Shown: one piece after another, positions 1-12,943 of the stretch
Numbering within the stretch: the first letter of the stretch is position 1
How the letters are laid out: each line of letters begins with the position of its first letter
Assembly (NCBI GenBank): GCA_963920635.1
Contig: OY987298.1
Coordinates: forward strand, 128,101,735 to 128,165,734
Direction of reading: 5' to 3'
Source: Pseudeuparius sepicola
Taxonomy: Eukaryota > Arthropoda > Insecta > Coleoptera > Anthribidae
DNA: 64,000 nucleotides
Translations under genes and position numbers: made by a program
Notes under the pieces: generated by a model
Seen by the model: the letters and a program-made list of their open reading frames with translations, nothing else
Told to the model about the DNA's origin: nothing
Database searches by the model: none

Positions 1-2521
1 CGAATTAAGGATATTATCGATATTGATTAATTTACTTCAACAGGGTCATTTTAACATATTATCACGAACTGCCAAATTTATTTCACTATAATTGCATGAT
101 ATCCCGATTTCTTCTCTTGCAGGTCTATAGAAAATTCAGAAAAGAGTACTAGCAATGTAATAAGTAATAAGAAATCGTTGAATTGTGTTATACTGGCTCA
201 TAATAAGTATGTTGTGCATTTCAATGCTTGCATTACTAATGCCACTTTTGTGCCCAACATTAAATGAAGCAAGAAAATATACAAAAGCATCACTGCATAT
301 TTTAGAAGAGCCCGTAATAAGAGTCCAGGTATAATTAATTCAGCTAATTTTATATTAACGTCAATATAACAATCTCATCAGAACTGTACAAATATGTATA
401 TTAGTAAAATTTTCAAGTATTTGTATTTTGTAAAAAATATTTCAATAATTTTATTACAAGAACAATACTATACTTTCTCGATATTAACCCTTAATTTAAA
501 TTACTTTGATTCTTTTGGCTCCTACCCCCCCCTTTTATCAAATGTTTCACTGGACTTTTCAAAGCAAGTCTTACAAACAAAAACTCATGGAAACGTTTGC
601 TTATGATTTTATTAGAAGACCAAATCATATACCTACTCCAGTTCCGAAAATAACTAGTTCCAGTCGTCCAAATTATCTACTTACAAAGATTGTAGCTTCT
701 TAAATATTTAGAAATGAATACAATGTTCCAATGAAATGGAATTGATTAAGTATAGGGGAATGAAAGGAAAATTGAACACTTCCATGAGGCTAAGCTAAAA
801 TTACATACCAGATAATTTTACAGACAAAATAGTAGTCGTTGTGCCATTGATTAAATTACTTTTAAATCCATAATATATTTCCTTTGAATGACCCAGTTTG
901 ATAAAAAAAAAACAAGCTGTCATGACCTATCCAATATCCATAGTTGACGTATTGGAATACCGCATAGCGTCTAAAGAAATGATTTCCCTGGAACGTCGTT
1001 AATAATAAAGTTAGAAGGCAAGACAGTTTGGTGAAATGTTCAATAGTAAATAATGTTATACTGCGGGAACAGCGCCAATCAGAATATTAGATTTTTAGCT
1101 TTCATGACGTTTCTTGTTCAATGGGATTCCTCGGAAAAACGACAAAACGCTTTCGTTCATGGAGAAATAGCGCTCGAAATATCGGTTGAATCCTGATTAC
1201 TACACAAAACCGCTGCTGATGGAATCACTCATCACTCTTTTTAAATCCACTATTTAATAGTAATTTCCAATATTGCACACAAATCCTACAATACATATAT
1301 ATAGGCATATTTTCACTTTTCTTCTTTCAGTTTCCATCCCCTTGTAACTATTCTCATTTACTTTCTTTCTGTACAGCAATGCCAAAATTAAATTTGCCAA
1401 AAACATAGAAAATAACATATCACAGCCCGTTTTTTCAAAAAAGCAAAAAAAAAACTATTTCCTGCATCGGTTTAAAAATCGAAATTTTTTTTGTATCTAA
1501 TTGAAATATAGACTTCAAATTTGGTATCCGTAATCTTGCCTGCAATAGGAAGGCTCAAGTTGCTGTTATAGGCCAAATTGAACCACGGAAAGGTGCTGAA
1601 TAAAAATTCATTGAGGTTGTTGTCTAAAAAAAAATCGCAGACTTATAAAAGATCTAAGTATGTGCCTGCGATAAGGAATATTATTTATAACCAAAAAAAA
1701 ATTATTTAAAAATCAACCTATGTAAATAAAAAATGTATGGTGGTGAATAGGTCGTAAATGGAACACTTTAGAAAAATATTGCCCTTGCCCTTGCCACGTT
1801 CCAACGCCATCACGCTGTACTCTAGTATGAAACTTTCTGCCGAGTTATCCTGTGTCTGTGCGTACAATACTAATACGATCTGTTAGTGTGACGATTCTGT
1901 TAGGGTTTTGCCAAGGTAAGTCATCTGGTATTAAATATGCAAATTTCCGATATTATGGTTAAAGCAAAGTCTAGAGAATACTCTAGACTTTGGTTAAAGT
2001 AACAGAAAATACAGTGATTTACAGTGGTCCCCACCGCTCGCCGCGTATATTTTCGATTTAAACGCATCTTTAAAAAAGGTTAACCGTTAAGTTATGATAA
2101 GTCACGATCAAACGCCCTTAAATTAAGCCGCAAGACTACTCAAGATCATACTGGGTTCCGGTTCCAGCATTATCCAAAAGTTTGCACCAAAATCTTATTT
2201 CTGGATATGTTGGTGCATGAGTGTTGGAAAATATCTGGTTTGCCTTGGAAATATCGGAAAAAATTATTAGGAGGAAAAATGTATTCATATTGTATTATTG
2301 TGCCCCCATACCAATTTTTAGAAAGATAAGTATCTACTTATCGGGATATTCGTTTTTTAAATTTCCAAAAATTCGGCACTTTGAAGTTTCATGGTAAAAA
2401 CACCTTGTATATTTTCTATTGAATCTTTGCACACTTTTAGTGGCCCTGTTACCCATTCAATTATTTTGAGGCAATTTCCTGGCACACATGACTAGACAGA
2501 TGCGTTTAAAACTCCTCATTT
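1..2521. other. AT-rich non-coding stretch
   Basis: No gene or recognised mobile element is seen. The only short ORFs are low-complexity or unsupported. A small perfect hairpin lies at about 1966-1993 (AAAGTCTAGAG, four-base loop, then the complement), flanked on both sides by GGTTAAAG-like sequence. Poly-A and poly-T tracts are frequent. Confidence 0.5.
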
Positions 2522-3097
2522 CAAAGAACCCCGCACCAAATACGGGGAAAAATGGCTCTCTGCCAATTTTGATAATTTTTTGGGATATTGTAGTACAAGT
2601 CACTATAAGTTACACGTGCAAGTTTAAATTAGTTTAAAGAAAATTATTCTTGTCATAAGAAAAGATTCTCAATAGAGATATTTTTAATTAAAAATGCTCA
2701 GTCCCACTAATTGGGACCAATGATAAAAATTGGAGAAATATGCTAAATTCTCGCTATTTTTGACCCACATTGTACAATAGGCGGTTTCTCTTGTCTTAAC
2801 GACCGACTGACTGACATGTCACTTGACTTCCTTTAAACCAGCAATGCTATTATTTTATTACTTTATCACTAATCATTAATCATCTAAAAAGTAATACTTT
2901 TGGATAAGTGAACCTTACTATGTTTTAGAAAAACAGCCATTTTTATGATTTTCAAAAATTCATATCTCCGAAACTAGACATAGAAACTAATTTAAACTTG
3001 CACGTGTAACTTACAGTGACTTGTACTATAATATCCCAAAAAATTATCAAAATTGGCAGAGAGCCATTTTCCCCTGTATTTGGTGCGGGGTTCTTTG
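2522..3097. repeat. Foldback element with ~113-bp arms
   Basis: Bases 2522-2634 are repeated in inverted orientation at 2984-3097 with only scattered differences, around a loop of about 350 bp. The outer edge starts CAAAGAACCCCGCACC on the left and mirrors it on the right. No TA-CAGGG terminus or clear target duplication was found, so the superfamily is unknown. Short ORFs in the arms are by-products of the repeat. Confidence 0.75.
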
Positions 3098-5224
3098 TCA
3101 CCTCGAAGAGGGGCCCTACTTTTTTAATTTTGTTAAAATTTTGTATATTATGGGGGTTTGTGGGTGTTCTCATGTTTGACGTGTAGTGTCAGAATTTAAA
3201 TAACAAAATTGCTAAATGATTTGTGAGAACCGGTTTAAAAATTTCGTAACTGGCCTTGCATTTTCATTTTCACAACGGTGGTAAGGTCGAAAAAGCGGGT
3301 TTTTAAAACCTTTTATACAAAAATAAAAGATTTCAAGTAAGTACCTGTGTAGGTATAAAAGTAGACATCCTGTGTACTATACACAATTTACATGCACCCT
3401 TTATCTTTCTCCCTTATAAATAAATATTTAAATATTGTCTGGTTTTTCTTTAAAATATTTCTACTGCGATATAGCTCTGCTGTGCTTCGATAAGGGCACA
3501 CCATATTATTATGTCTCGAGGTAGAGTCCCAACACCGTACACCCAGTTTTCCTATATAGGATTATAACCTCCCGCGCCCAATTTGCCTGTGAATAAATCT
3601 TCCGCTTGGCTTAAAGTTTTATAGTCTTCGCACCAATATTTCGTTGTTATATACTCAACAAACTATCTTTCACAATCTCATTTTTCTCCTTAATCTTAAG
3701 TGGAAATTTATTTGTATTGTTTTGATTTAATAAGAGAGCAACCAGTAGGTAGGTAGGTTATTTGCGGGAAAAATCTAGTACCGATTTGTAAAGAAACAAT
3801 TAAGAAAAACAAACATCCCGATACTTTTCTGAAAATATATAATTTTAAATGTTAAATTTGACAGGCATGGGCTGTGACGTCACGACCCTCTTTAGGCGAA
3901 ATAGCATACCCAAAACATGCACCATCTTAGCCCGAAGTCAGACTTGCAAAAAATCCAATAATTCATTTGGTGTAAAATTGATATTTATCGAAAATAGGTG
4001 TAATTATGAAACTTGCTGGATTACTCTAATCATCCGATTTTCGTTGTAACCTCTACGTCTCATTTAACTAACCTGGAAATGAGCTTTCCCATTTCATTCC
4101 GTACTCTGAAGCTCTGCAGCTCGCGCGCTTGCGATATTCACCGCTCTGTATATGAATGATGTCAGAGCCTACGTGATCGCAACAACTGACAGCAACTACT
4201 GAGGGCTCCGCGCGACTTTCGGGAATATTTATGGGCCCCGGGGCCGATCTGCTCCCAGGCCAGCGGCGATAAGGTGGCTCCGGGGTTGAATTAATAGTTC
4301 GCCGGGAAAAATTAAGCCGGACGATATTTCAAGGGGAAGTTCGAGGTTTTTACCGACGTCGCAGTCCGCCCAAACTTTGGCAGTAGATTCGGGGTTTTTG
4401 GCAAGAATCTAACCATCGATAAAGTGAAGTTTGTGGTTTAGTTACGGCAGACGGCAGGGTGGGTTAATGCTAAAATTGATTACGGTGTTTGTGTTACGTG
4501 TAGGCAAAACATGCCAATTAATCAATTCCTGTTCCACAGTAATTTTAGGCCAGTTTTGTTTCATCTTGTTTTGATTACTTGCGAATTTAGGTTATACATA
4601 TACCGTAATAAGTGTCCTAAGGCAACGCACATTAAATAAAAATTTCCAAATATTATTATTATCTCACCAGAATTTATCTAGATATGAAATACTTACCTAC
4701 ATCTGGAACAAACAAAAAACCTTCGCTTCGCTTTAAATTTAAAACCCCCGTGTTACGAACTTTTCCGCTATTCTTTCATTTCCAGCGATACAATGTCCGT
4801 TAAACTGATCATACATCATACATAAATCAATCATAAGTCACAAATTTCTCACTCCCATCGGCGTAACTTTTATATCACATCGAGCTTTTACTACCCAGTA
4901 GTTTGTGCTTTGCGCCGTCTAAAAATGAACTATAGGTATACCGTATACCTTATAATACATATAGTTCTAATACCTTTAAGTTTTAGAAAGAACTTATTAA
5001 TTCGATTTAGTAATTTAAAATTATGACAAATATGACCGAGAGTATATTAGCCTCGATAACAGCTTAACCCCTTCTACCGAATTTCTATCGGATGTAAAAA
5101 TATACATACAATGCATTTGAAGTATCTAACTCTAGGTTATAGCTCCAGAACATTCTGGAGAGAAATTTTTGTTAAAAACAAAGTAACTATAATTTATTAA
5201 TATATTGACGATATTGTCGGAAAT
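3098..5224. other. Non-coding stretch with a GC-rich block at ~4165-4290
   Basis: No gene is recognised. A GC-rich block at about 4165-4290 contains CGCGACTTTCGGGAATATTT, which recurs with changes at about 9035-9060 next to a similar preceding segment. It may be a duplicated unique sequence or an old repeat end. The remainder is AT-rich. Confidence 0.45.
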
Positions 5225-5668
5225 TTCTTTATGACTCAAATAGATCTATTTAATTTTTAATTGGATTCTTTGCCACAGAACCCTGAATCAAATTAATTAA
5301 AAGAAAACTTTTCCAGTTTCCGGGAAAATTCATAAATAACTAACATTAAAAGAAATAAACTTTGAACGTTAACTCAAAAAATAACTTCAACAACTTTCTT
5401 TTCTGAGCTTTCGGAGAATAAATCTTCCTATTGTCTCAAAGATATTCTCAAGTCAAAGTGAAATGACAGCCACAACCTTCTCATACTTACAAGCCATGTG
5501 CAAACACGTGGCAACTCCGCAGCGGGACGGTTCAACGGGTCTATGCAGTCTAGAGCAGTCTGCACTTTGACTTAGTTTATCTTTTCTAATAACTGTTAAA
5601 CCCTCTTTTTAATTACAATTAGATATATTTGTCAATTTCGTTTCAATAATTACCTAAGTAAGTAGGTA

Positions 5669-6801
5669 CAGCGTGTCCCAAATAGTTTGTCCTACCCGCT
5701 GGATCTCAGGAACCGTAAGAGATACGAAAAAAACTTGAATACAAAAGTTGTAAGGTTGGCAGTGGACGTAACCTCTATTTTATTTTAACATATACAGGGC
5801 GATTCGTATTTGCAGGGCAAAAATAAAATATTTAGATTTTGACAATTGAATTAATCCTTTGGAATATTTGCATTCTCCATGAAATTTGCTACAGAAACGT
5901 TTTTTGTTTTGTATTTTCGATGCAGCGTTGCCAATATATCGAATTTTTCTTGGAATTTAGGGACTTCGTGGAGGTTATGGACACTGAATGCTGTATCTTT
6001 TTTTCATAGATATCAAAGATATATTTTAGCCGAAGTATGACAGCACAACCGTGTGTAGTGTGGTATGTCGAAATTGGTTTTTGCATATACAGTGTGTTCA
6101 TAACAGGCTCTCAAAATCAGATAATTTCAAACAGCAATAACTTACTTTTTTCAAATGGAATGACCCACATTTCTATAGTTTGTTGGATGCCGGCGTCCAA
6201 GCCCCACATTTTATGTAAATAACATTCTATACCAAAAACTACCCGTTTTCGAGATATTTAGTATTTAAGAAAATTTCTTTGCATTTTTCATTCAGGTGAG
6301 AAGGTTTTATCAAGCAAGCCATAACTATTTTTTCAGACAGTGGCAGAAATAATTGTTATTTTAGATAATACGGGAAATAAAATTCCTATACTCGTATACA
6401 GTATGTCCACGGATAGACATCCCAAGAGGACAAATGGACCAAAAATTTCATTTTTCGACATTTTTCTTGAAAAAGTTTCTGCTTCTCGGAAAAATATGAT
6501 CCACGAAGAGGATTTTCCATTTTTGTATACAGGGTGTCCAAAAAATACAAAAACATGAAATGCGATCAAGAATAAACTGCCTTTATTTTTAAAAATATCA
6601 AAAACTTTCAAAGTTGTTTAGAATTAAAAGATGTATCCGATTGTCACTTTTCAAACAAATCAGCCAACTCCGATTTTTTTTATTTCCAAGTGTGAAATTC
6701 CTTTGTTTTTAAAAATATCAAAAATATATATTTAGAAAAGTTGTTTAGTTTTTACGGTTCCTGAGATCCAGAGGGTAGGACAAACTATTTGGGACACGCT
6801 G
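5669..6801. mobile_element. TA-target foldback element, CAGCGTG termini
   Basis: The inverted ends begin CAGCGTGTCCCAAATAG and are flanked by TA at 5667-5668 and 6802-6803. About 65-70 bp of terminal arm is clear. The interior (about 6397-6740) shares segments with the element at 34783-35498, including the phrase around GGACAAATGGACC and an internal CAGGGTGTCC terminus at about 6532. Family A copy 2 at about 31608-31630 lacks this insertion and has a single TA at 31612-31613, so the flanking TA is a target duplication. There is no intact transposase. Tc1/mariner-like is inferred from the TA target and from relatives in the window. Confidence 0.85.
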
Positions 6802-7635
6802 TACGTTTGATTAACAAGCAATAAAAGCAGTAACAAGTAACAAAATATACACAGAAGTATAAGTATTTATAATAAGTACGATTCCTGGTGTGAATAGGTA
6901 CATTTTAGACAAATCATATGGTAAATTTGGGCAAATAGAGGGGACTGCATCTTGGTGTAAGTCGAATTTCTGTGAGAATTTTTCGCAAAGTGCGCCGTCA
7001 GGCAAATGATGATTGCCTATCTTCCCTTATGGTTAAATTTTCATAAAAATACTAACGAATAGAGAACTGCATGTTGTGAAGGAGAGAATCTCTCCTGATT
7101 GAAATGGCAGTGAGGGTCAATTTCATAATACATTCATATTAACTATTTTTGTCTTTAAAATTAGGTAAAGAAACTTTCGCAACAATACTAAACATTGTTT
7201 GGATTGTTAGAAAGCTCCTTTAATTTTAAAGGGTACTTTAGTTTGTCTATGCAATTGGCCCTTAATTATTTTATTCTTATCTAAATATTCGTCCTTTGGA
7301 AAGCCCAAAACGAATACAAGTTGACCGCCTGCCGACAAGCAAAGAAAACCTAGCCAGGTATCTAAGTTCTAGCTTCCCTCGACGGTTCTAGGCATCTTGG
7401 GGCTTGAAATAATTACAAAGGAACGATTCTTCACTTCGAACTTTTATAGAAATGTTTCAGTTTTGCACAAACAAAACAAATTTATAAAAAAGCTGTTACC
7501 AGCACTTCGGGCAGTCTGTTTCCACCCAGAGACACGTTGCCTCGTCGTAGCAATCTGGCAACGATAGCACTACCCGCACTACACAAATTAATTCTGGTAA
7601 ATTTCTTGTAAAATTAACTGACAGGGAGTGCCAGG

Positions 7636-8113
7636 CAGGGTTGGCTCCCCGGTGGGAGATAAACCCAGTAGGTTTTTTTTGGGTTACCCACCTAAAAAAA
7701 ACCCAAAGTGGGTTTTTTAAATAAGGTGTTTATGATTTTAGATTTTTTTTATTTAATTTTTTATGGTTGAATAAGGACTGATCAGTGAACACAGAACAGA
7801 AACACAACATATAACAGCACGAAACAGGTCTGGACTCGCCTACTCTGTTCACCATCTAATCTGAACAGAAGACAATATTGGATAATTTCTTATTTAGGTA
7901 GGTATTTTTTTTATTAGATATGTATTTTTGTATTGGAGAAAATATCAATTTTTTCGTCTTTTGTAAATATTAGTCAGGAAATTTAATATTTTATTAATAG
8001 CAAGGCGGAAAATAAAAAAACCCAATTAAACCCAAAAAAACCCGATTATTAAACCCAAAAAACCCACTGGGTTGGGTTTTTTTTATATAAAACCCGGGTT
8101 TTTTCCAACCCTG
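7636..8113. mobile_element. Non-autonomous hAT element (MITE), 478 bp
   Basis: The termini are CAGGGTTGG and CCAACCCTG, a common hAT-type end. They are flanked by the perfect 8-bp duplication GTGCCAGG at 7628-7635 and 8114-8121, the duplication length expected of hAT transposases. The interior is rich in AAACCC and GGGTTT runs and has no transposase. It sits in repeat family A; copy 2 of that family at about 32479 lacks it. Confidence 0.92.
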
Positions 8114-8680
8114 GTGCCAGGCCACGAGGCGCCAACCCGCAAGCCACGTTGCCAGCTTTCTCAACTTCAGGGCTTTCCTAGAGTCGGCTGTGGTCAAGTA
8201 AAAGTGTTGTGACAATAGAACGAATAACTTAGCCACCTGTCTCATATTACCTGTGTTCTATATTATAATTATATACACTAACTTTTCTTTGAATAACTGG
8301 TAATAATATTTTACTGGTTACTATTGAACATTGAGCAACACAATTGTCCATATTTCCGAGAATAAATGTCGATTCCTTAATTTTACGCCTAGTTCCTATT
8401 CAAAGAGAAGTTAGTATAGATAATTAGATAGAGCACATAGGGTACAATATCAGACAGGTGGCTGTTGAGGAAGGAGGAAGATTTGTTCTCCGAAAGCTCA
8501 GGAAACAAAGTTGTCGAAGTTATTTTTTGAGTCGACGTTCAAAGTTTCGTTCTTTTAATCAGTGTTTAGGTTTACTCGTTGGGCTATGTTTTATTGTTAG
8601 GTATTTATGCATTTCCCTGACAACTGTGGCAAAAAAACGAATTAAAATTAGATTAAAAAGAGGGATTTTAAATTAGGCGC

Positions 8681-9197
8681 CTAGGCAACTGTCAAATATT
8701 ATATTATGTAGGCAACACCATTTTTGTTTTCATGGCAAATGGCATTCATGGCACACATGACTTGATTGATGTCACGGCTGAATACGTAACTGGTGGTAAC
8801 TTTTTCTTAGTCTTTGTGTTAACGACTTTTTGTCAAAGTCGCAAAAACTGCCTCGGGTCTACCACTGCAAAACGTGCCTTAAACATCGCACGTACCTTAA
8901 ATACTTCATCCAACTGAAACACGTTCACGTCAGTGGATCCCTCGATCTCCGCATCTCACAATAATCCCCCGATCTATACACGTGCCACAAGCGAACGCGG
9001 ACCTCCACGTCACGCCACCGACAACAACTGGGGGCTCGGCGCGACTTTCGGGAATATTTATAGGCCCGTGTAACTAGATCAATAATAACGAATGGCATTA
9101 TAATCATTCACGTTTAGTGATCGATGAAATAACAAAAAATGTTTGGCTTAAGAATATCATGTTAAAATTTTAAAATATTAAGAGCTATTTGAGGTTT
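8681..9197. other. Non-coding spacer
   Basis: No gene is recognised. The part at about 9000-9065 resembles 4165-4240, including the GC-rich CGCGACTTTCGGGAATATTT phrase. Short ORFs here have no recognisable motif. Confidence 0.4.
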
Positions 9198-10548
9198 TAC
9201 TGAAATTCTCACTAGTAATCGCCCTAGTGCTTGAATTATTGCCGGAAATTTTTCGAGTACTTACACGAATTTTTTAAAAATTATCACGGATCGCGTATAG
9301 CGACGAGAAAAAATTCCGGATATTAATTCAAAAACATGGGGGATTCGGTAAGAAAATTCCATACCTACACGTAAATTAAACGAAATTATTATCAACATTT
9401 TTGTTGAGTATGTATATGCTACAATGTCACATTATAATAATAACATCTGTCAAAAAATGTCCGCTGTAATAACCTTCTGCTGCCTGGAGCAAGTGACAAA
9501 TATTTCCGGAAATTTTTTGAGTTGCCATGACAACGAAGCAAAAAACGAATCTCTGATTGGTGAAAAAAGGTAGGTATGGAATTTTCACTAGTAATCGCCC
9601 TAGTGCTTGAATTATTGCCGGAAATTTTTCGAGTACACGAATTTTCTTAAAAAATTCGTGTTTTCTTAAAAAAATCGTGTTAGAGAAAAATTTCCGGATA
9701 TTAATTCAAGAACATGGGGGATTCGGTAAGAAAACAACGAAGCAAAAACGAGCCTCTGGTTGGTCAAAAAAGGTATAGGTATGGAATTTTCACTAGTAAT
9801 CGCCCTAGTCGCGTACTGACGAGGGATAATTTTCTTAAAAAATTCGTGTTAGAGACAAATTTCCGGATATTAATTCAAGAACGTGGGGAATTCGGTAAGA
9901 AAATTCCATACCTACACGTAAATTAAACGTAATTATTATCAAAATTTTTGTTGAGTATGTTACATTAGCCTTCTTACTTTTGCCACTTTTCTTAAGAATT
10001 CTTACTTTATCTCAGTTGGTGGCCGTTCCTTTTACAAATGAGAATGTGATCTAGAGTGAAATTTTTTACCTTCCCCTTCACCTTCAACCTTCAAGCACAT
10101 CCTCGCGAGGACACTCACTAGCGAGCATATTGGCTCAGTTTGGTGGTGGGGAAAATGACCCTTTCACAAGATGAGCCTTTGACAGGAAAAAACAAGTGGC
10201 TCGGCTAACAACTGAGCTAAAGTTCTCAGTGTAGGGGCAAAAAGAACGCGCCTAATGTCACATTATAATAATGACATTTTTTGTCAAAAAATTTCTGCTG
10301 TAATCCCCACCTGCTGCCTAGAGCAAGTGAGAATATTTCCGGAAATTTTTTGAGTTGCCATTACAACGAAGCAAAAAGCGAACCTCTGATTGGTCAAAAA
10401 AGGTAGGTATGGAATTTTCGTATGTAATATCACAAGTGCCGGAAATTTTATCGATAATTTTTTCGAAAGCGCTATTTTGCCTGGAAAGATCACGAGTATA
10501 AATTGGGCTTTTATTTTCTGATAAAATCCCGAGAGCAAAGCTCGAGGG
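9198..10548. repeat. Diverged tandem and interspersed repeat cluster
   Basis: The phrase TCACTAGTAATCGCCCTAG occurs near 9209, 9586 and 9790. The block 9424-9600 (starting ATGTCACATTATAATAAT) recurs at 10255-10420, and 9333-9400 recurs at about 9875-9950. The repeat of unequal segments suggests several rounds of local duplication of one AT-rich element. The right end (10430-10548) is the inverted partner of 57940-58030 in repeat family B. Confidence 0.7.
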
Positions 10549-11868
10549 CAGTGGCGTAACTACAGGGTGTTGAGAGTGTGCAGTGAACACGGGCCCATAG
10601 CTGCTAGGGGCCCACCGCCACCAAGATTCATACAGGGCGCATACATTTCGATTTTTCCGATGCGAGCCGATTGATGTGGTGCTGCGTAATAACCGACGAG
10701 TCAGAATCTATATAGAAGGCGATTGAAATTTCGAAACAATAAAAATGCAAGGGTACCTAGTACAAAAAATGTATAATAACTTAAGAGTAAATGTACCTAC
10801 AGGATGATCCAAACTCGACGCCCCAGGCCCCAGGTCTACTGAGGGAACACATACTATAAGGCCCAATTATGACTGAAAATTAGTTTGGGTAAATGGCCGC
10901 TGTGACATCATCAATATGTTTCCCCAGAAACATACCATTTTTTTCCTAAATATTGAAAGTCCTTATCATTCTCAACAACTTTTATAGGAAAAGATTTTCT
11001 GTATCTTTTATTGTTCAAAATTTATAATAATTAATAGTCAGAAATTATTTAAGAGAATGTTAGGTTGTCTTCTGCACCCTTAAATTTTTTCAACTGGAAT
11101 ATTAAAAACAATTTTTTGTAAAAAACTATAATAACAAACAAGTCAGTAACAAGTACAATTCAAAAATTTAAAAAATAGGTACTCCAGTCGAACAAATTTA
11201 ACGGTGCACAAGGCACCCTAACACACTCTTAAATAATTTCTGACTATCGTAATTGTTTTCATGGCTAGCTAGATTTCCGAAAAACGATCCTAGTGAATAG
11301 AAAAAATTCCATGTTTTTCATTCCATTACATATAAGAGACCCTGTTCGAAATTTTATTTTCAGTTTTCGTGTTCCCGCAGTAGGCCTGGGGCGTCGAGTT
11401 CGATCACCCTGTACAGAACGTACATGGTGATTCAACATTTTGACCTATAAAATGGCGTTTTTCGACCTGTAGTGACCAATGTGCATTATTTGTAACTGTT
11501 GGTCAGTGCAAAGTTTTAGTTGAATTATTATTCTCTATGTCCCATTTTCGATACTTTTGCGAGGCATCTCGTTTATTTTTAGAAATAGGGAGTTGCGGCC
11601 ATCTTCAAGCACCCCCCCCCCCCCCCCTATATCCGTTAGACGCTAACTTCTTGAAACGTTAAAAGTCGACCATCATAGATTTTTTCATGTAGAATTCAGT
11701 GGCGTACATGGGTTTTTCCTAGGAGGTAAGAATTTCAAAATATAAATGTAACTTGCAAAAGTATCGAAAATTTTTGTCATTGTTACACCACTTTCAAACA
11801 TAAAAAAAACACAGGGGCCCACCTGAAATTTTGAACACGGGGCCTACTCTTCCTTAGTTACGCCACTG
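10549..11868. mobile_element. hAT element, 1.3 kb, CAGTGGCGTAAC ends
   Basis: The left end CAGTGGCGTAACTA and right end TAGTTACGCCACTG are inverted and are flanked by a perfect 8-bp duplication, CTCGAGGG, at 10541-10548 and 11869-11876. Length and duplication fit a non-autonomous hAT. No transposase is readable. The interior carries another element (10800-11411), a run of 16 C at 11612-11627, and sub-terminal GGGGCCCAC repeats mirrored at both ends. It interrupts repeat family B. Confidence 0.92.
10800..11411. mobile_element. TA-target element nested in a hAT element
   Basis: The ends start CAGGATGATCCAAACTCGA on the left, and the inverted equivalent ends in CACCCTG on the right. TA is present at 10798-10799 and 11412-11413. 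The shared terminal part includes GACGCCCCAGGCC and its complement. A further hairpin spans about 11035-11278. There is no coding sequence. Confidence 0.8.
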
Positions 11869-11876
11869 CTCGAGGG

Positions 11877-12450
11877 ATTTTATCTCTGAAAATAAAAGCC
11901 CAATTTGTACGAGTGGTTTTGCTAATGGGCAAAATGGGGCTTGAGAATAAAATTATCTAGAAAAATTTCCGGCACGAGTGGTATTTTACATTTCCAAAAC
12001 GACTCATTTTGAACGATTTTATTGACAGCTTCGACTGTAGCGTTCGAGTAAACAAACAAGACGCTTGGGTATCCAAGGCAAATGCGATTTTACCTACACC
12101 CTGTCGGCGTTGGTTTATTTTCTGAATGTGTCATAAATTTAAACGGAGGCGGAGGTCTAAATAACAAGAATTTAGCAATGTAAAAGTTATATAAATTCAT
12201 TGATATAATTCTCAATAATACCGCAACATAATTTATAAGCTGCTTAATTTAGAACAGTATGAAACACCCAAACTTTAAGAAGTAGGTACGTGTTTGTATC
12301 CAACAGATTCGCGGTTGCTAAGCAACGAAGTGATAATTTGCACAAATGCAATTACCGGTAATTGCACTAGTGCAAATTATCTCTAGCAGAGGCATATCAT
12401 TGGTTGGATTTTTATGGAAGGAGCTACCTTGTTGGATGCAAGCAGTATGA
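11877..12450 (+). repeat. Repeat family B, copy 1
   Basis: This stretch is the reverse complement of about 57350-57920, with high similarity through recognisable phrases such as GCGGTTGCTAAGCAACGAA and CCTTGGATACCCAAGCG on one strand or the other. Together with 10430-10548 it forms one copy split by the hAT element. No protein domain was recognised. The class is unknown. Confidence 0.75.
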
Positions 12451-12943
12451 GGAAAATACTCGACATAATAGATTTTAGCTCAAAATTGTCCAAAAAGGCC
12501 TTTAAAGATCCAAAATAAATATTTTTTGTTATTTCGATCACACCTGCCTTTTCACGAAATCCAAACATTCAAGTTAAATAAACTTAGCATAAAAAGATAA
12601 TACAAAAAAGTTAATATTCGTTGTTTCCGGTCAGGGCAAAATTATTAGGTATAGTCTGTGTGACAATATTATGAACCTTGATTCAGTGTGGGGTCAGAAT
12701 GATTATGAACGTTTTAGGGGCACTATTTTCATCATTTTGTCTCAAATTAAGTACTCAGTTTAACCACAAACGTTTCGTTTCCGCGATACAGGGCGTGAAA
12801 ACATGAACAAAATCAGGTTTGGACGCCCTGCATTGCAATTCAATAATATGCAGGATAGGATGGTTGTATTGCTTTTACAGAACACCCAGTATCAGTTTCA
12901 ACAAAACCATAAAGAAGCCTAAAAAAATTCCTAAACTTTTGTA
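12451..12943. other. Non-coding spacer
   Basis: No gene is recognised. A short CAGGGCGTG segment at about 12789 with an inverted CGCCCTG about 40 bp downstream looks like a collapsed pair of the TA-type termini. Confidence 0.35.

Larger units (their letters stand above)
5225..8680. repeat. Repeat family A, copy 1 (interrupted foldback)
   Basis: The left arm at about 5268-5440 is found inverted at about 8472-8650, with roughly 85-90% identity by eye in the best part. The interior matches other copies: 5466-5668 plus 6802-7635 plus 8122-8170 match 31408-32550, and 5225-5466 plus 8248-8460 match 53955-54560. Two later insertions interrupt it, a TA-type element at 5669-6801 and a hAT element at 7636-8113. 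Without them the element is about 1.8 kb. It has no coding capacity. The long inverted arms suggest a DNA-transposon or foldback origin, but the class is unknown. Confidence 0.65.

Noticed and set aside
9800..9850. CTGACGAG near 9815, similar to the hammerhead first box
   Set aside because: There is no stem II, no GAA box and no cleavage triplet in a compatible position; sister repeats lack the motif.
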